Assembly (NCBI GenBank): GCA_040357565.1
Contig: JBDODJ010000082.1
Origin: Cercozoa sp. M6MM
Lineage: Eukaryota > Endomyxa: Ascetosporea
Length of the DNA: 47,462 nt
Reading direction: 5' to 3' (one strand)
Made by a program: the position numbers and the translations under genes. This document shows, one piece after another, positions 46,373-47,462 of this stretch. The notes under the pieces are model-generated. The model made no database searches. It had not been told where the DNA came from and saw only the letters and a program-made list of their open reading frames with translations. Numbering within the stretch: position 1 is the stretch's first letter; every line of letters begins with the position of its first letter.

Positions 46373-47326
46373 TATATATGTATATATTATCTTTTATTAT
46401 ACAATACAGGGCGAGGAGGTGATGATCCCAGCGCCCTACTATGCCGGGTTCGAGATGGACCTGTGCAAGCGCGATCAGCTGTCGCTGCTGACGTGTGACA
46501 CCAGCGCGGACGACGGGTTCCGACTCGACATTGAGCGCATCAAGGAGACCTACGCGAACGCGTCCAAGGTACCTCTCTACTCGTACTGGTTCCTTGTATC
46601 TTGTTGATTTGCATTTGTCTGTAGAAGCCGTCGGCGTTTCTGCTGACGTCGCCGTACAACCCGGTGGGTCGTGTACTGGCCGAAGAGGAAGTGCGTGACC
46701 TTGTTCGCTGGGTGCTCTTGGTACCAGATGCTTTACGGTTGAAGACTGCACCACTGTGATGCATATGCATATCACTGTGATGGCGCACCTTGGTGATGGT
46801 GTGACAGGAGACGCCAATGCACCTGGTGTCGGACGAGATTTACGCTCTGTCCGTGTACGACGAGGAGGCCGAGTTCGTGTCGAGTGCCGCCATTGTGCAG
46901 CAGGAGATTGCACAGGGCAGCATGTCGCACGAGGTGTGGCAGCGTGTGCACATCACATACGGCATGAGCAAGGACATGTGTCTCTCGGGCTACCGCGTGG
47001 GCGTTTTGTTCACCAGGAATGCAGCTGTGCGTCAGGCCATTGCTGGTACCCTTTGCCTCTCCCTTCGTGCTGACATGCTATGTCTGCAAAGGCAATGCAT
47101 ACTGGCACGCCATCGGTGGTGCCGTCGAGGCACACTGCGAGTCCTTCTTGTCCGACGACGACTTTCTCGATGCCTTCTTGCAGGTGAGTACACCTCCAAG
47201 TCTACTATGTTGTACTTGTGACCCGTTGGCATTGTCGACAGGAGTCGGCCGACAAACTGCGTGCCAGGGCGAAGCGAGTCGCTGAGATCTTTTCCATGCC
47301 GGCACCTGCTCAGGCCGGTCTTTTCG
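45709..47326 (+). CDS. ACC-synthase-like PLP aminotransferase (3' truncated by window)
   Basis: Eleven exons join in frame: 45709-45763, 45823-45857, 45913-45964, 46031-46059, 46125-46202, 46265-46327, 46410-46568, 46625-46720, 46808-47045, 47092-47183 and 47242-47326. The 327 residues belong to class I/II fold-type I PLP enzymes, closest in pattern to 1-aminocyclopropane-1-carboxylate synthase-like proteins. Signatures are IPFCVAEN, LVLSNGCGTTLEQLFW, MIPAPYYAGFEMDL, TSPYNPVGRVL (Asn about 169), SDEIYALSVY (about 197-206) and the PLP lysine in YGMSKDMCLSGYRVG (Lys about 244). The start MELQYLAEHFSRV precedes the usual first strand. The gene continues past the window end; the last intron is a (CA)n run. 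Whether it makes ACC or another product cannot be judged; animal and fungal relatives usually do not. Confidence 0.9.
46340..46390. repeat. (TA)n run in an aminotransferase intron
   Basis: About 15 TA units lie in the intron between exons 6 and 7 of the aminotransferase gene, with a smaller TATA tail to about 46390. Confidence 0.9.
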
Positions 47327-47339
47327 GTACACTTGCATC

Positions 47340-47340
<1 letters not shown>

Positions 47341-47420
<80 letters not shown>

Positions 47421-47428
47421 CCCATACA

Positions 47429-47462
<34 letters not shown>
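47341..47462. repeat. (CA)n microsatellite at the window edge
   Basis: A CA run of at least 122 bp, interrupted once near 47414-47431, lies in an intron of the aminotransferase gene and reaches the end of the window. Confidence 0.96.

Overview
This window is nuclear DNA of an intron-rich eukaryote, not a prokaryote. Almost every gene is split into many short exons by small introns of about 40-170 nt. Joining these exons gives complete, recognisable eukaryotic proteins. The gene mix is a cytosolic AspRS, an LTA4H-type aminopeptidase, a WWE-WWE-PARP, a 7TM receptor, a CDCA7-type zinc-finger protein, a bZIP factor, an AMPK-gamma-like CBS protein, the proteasome chaperone PSMD9, a GPI-anchored glycoprotein and an ACC-synthase-like aminotransferase. 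This suggests a gene-dense protist or alga; the lineage cannot be fixed from the sequence alone. No rRNA, tRNA, CRISPR or bacterial operon was seen. Exon models were built by hand from reading-frame continuity, GT/AG borders and matching phases. They are firm for AspRS, LTA4H, PARP, bZIP, PSMD9 and the aminotransferase, good for most of the receptor and the GPI protein, and approximate elsewhere.

Layout. 1-650: non-coding with an inverted repeat. 655-3050 (-) AspRS and 3533-7404 (+) LTA4H diverge from a 482-bp gap. 7405-8093: tandem repeats. 8094-9418 (-) WWE-WWE-PARP faces away from a 97-aa orphan gene (9442-9865 +) only 23 bp off. 10115-10624 (+): Ala-rich coiled-coil orphan. 10713-13758 (-): UPF1-like helicase with altered Walker motifs. 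14112-16719 (-): 7TM receptor. 17437-18061 (-): ER membrane protein, perhaps of the EXPERA class. 18381-20859 (-): coiled-coil protein. 21230-27447 (-): three tandem paralogues of an unrecognised family. 28129-28596 (-): Arg/Gln-rich exon. 29804-33323 (-): CDCA7-type zinc-finger protein. 34514-34855 (+): small secreted protein. 35716-37056 (-) bZIP; 37350-39067 (-) CBS/AMPK-gamma; 40178-41142 (-) PSMD9; 41362-45448 (-) GPI-anchored protein. 45709-47326 (+): ACC-synthase-like aminotransferase, cut by the window edge.

The genes do not form one pathway. The strongest candidates for something new are the tandem three-gene family, the helicase with substituted ATP-binding motifs, the compact WWE-WWE-PARP, the 25-exon GPI protein and recurrent intronic sequence families (TTACCCC tracts and a GGTCCATTTGTAC motif) that may mark intron-generating elements.
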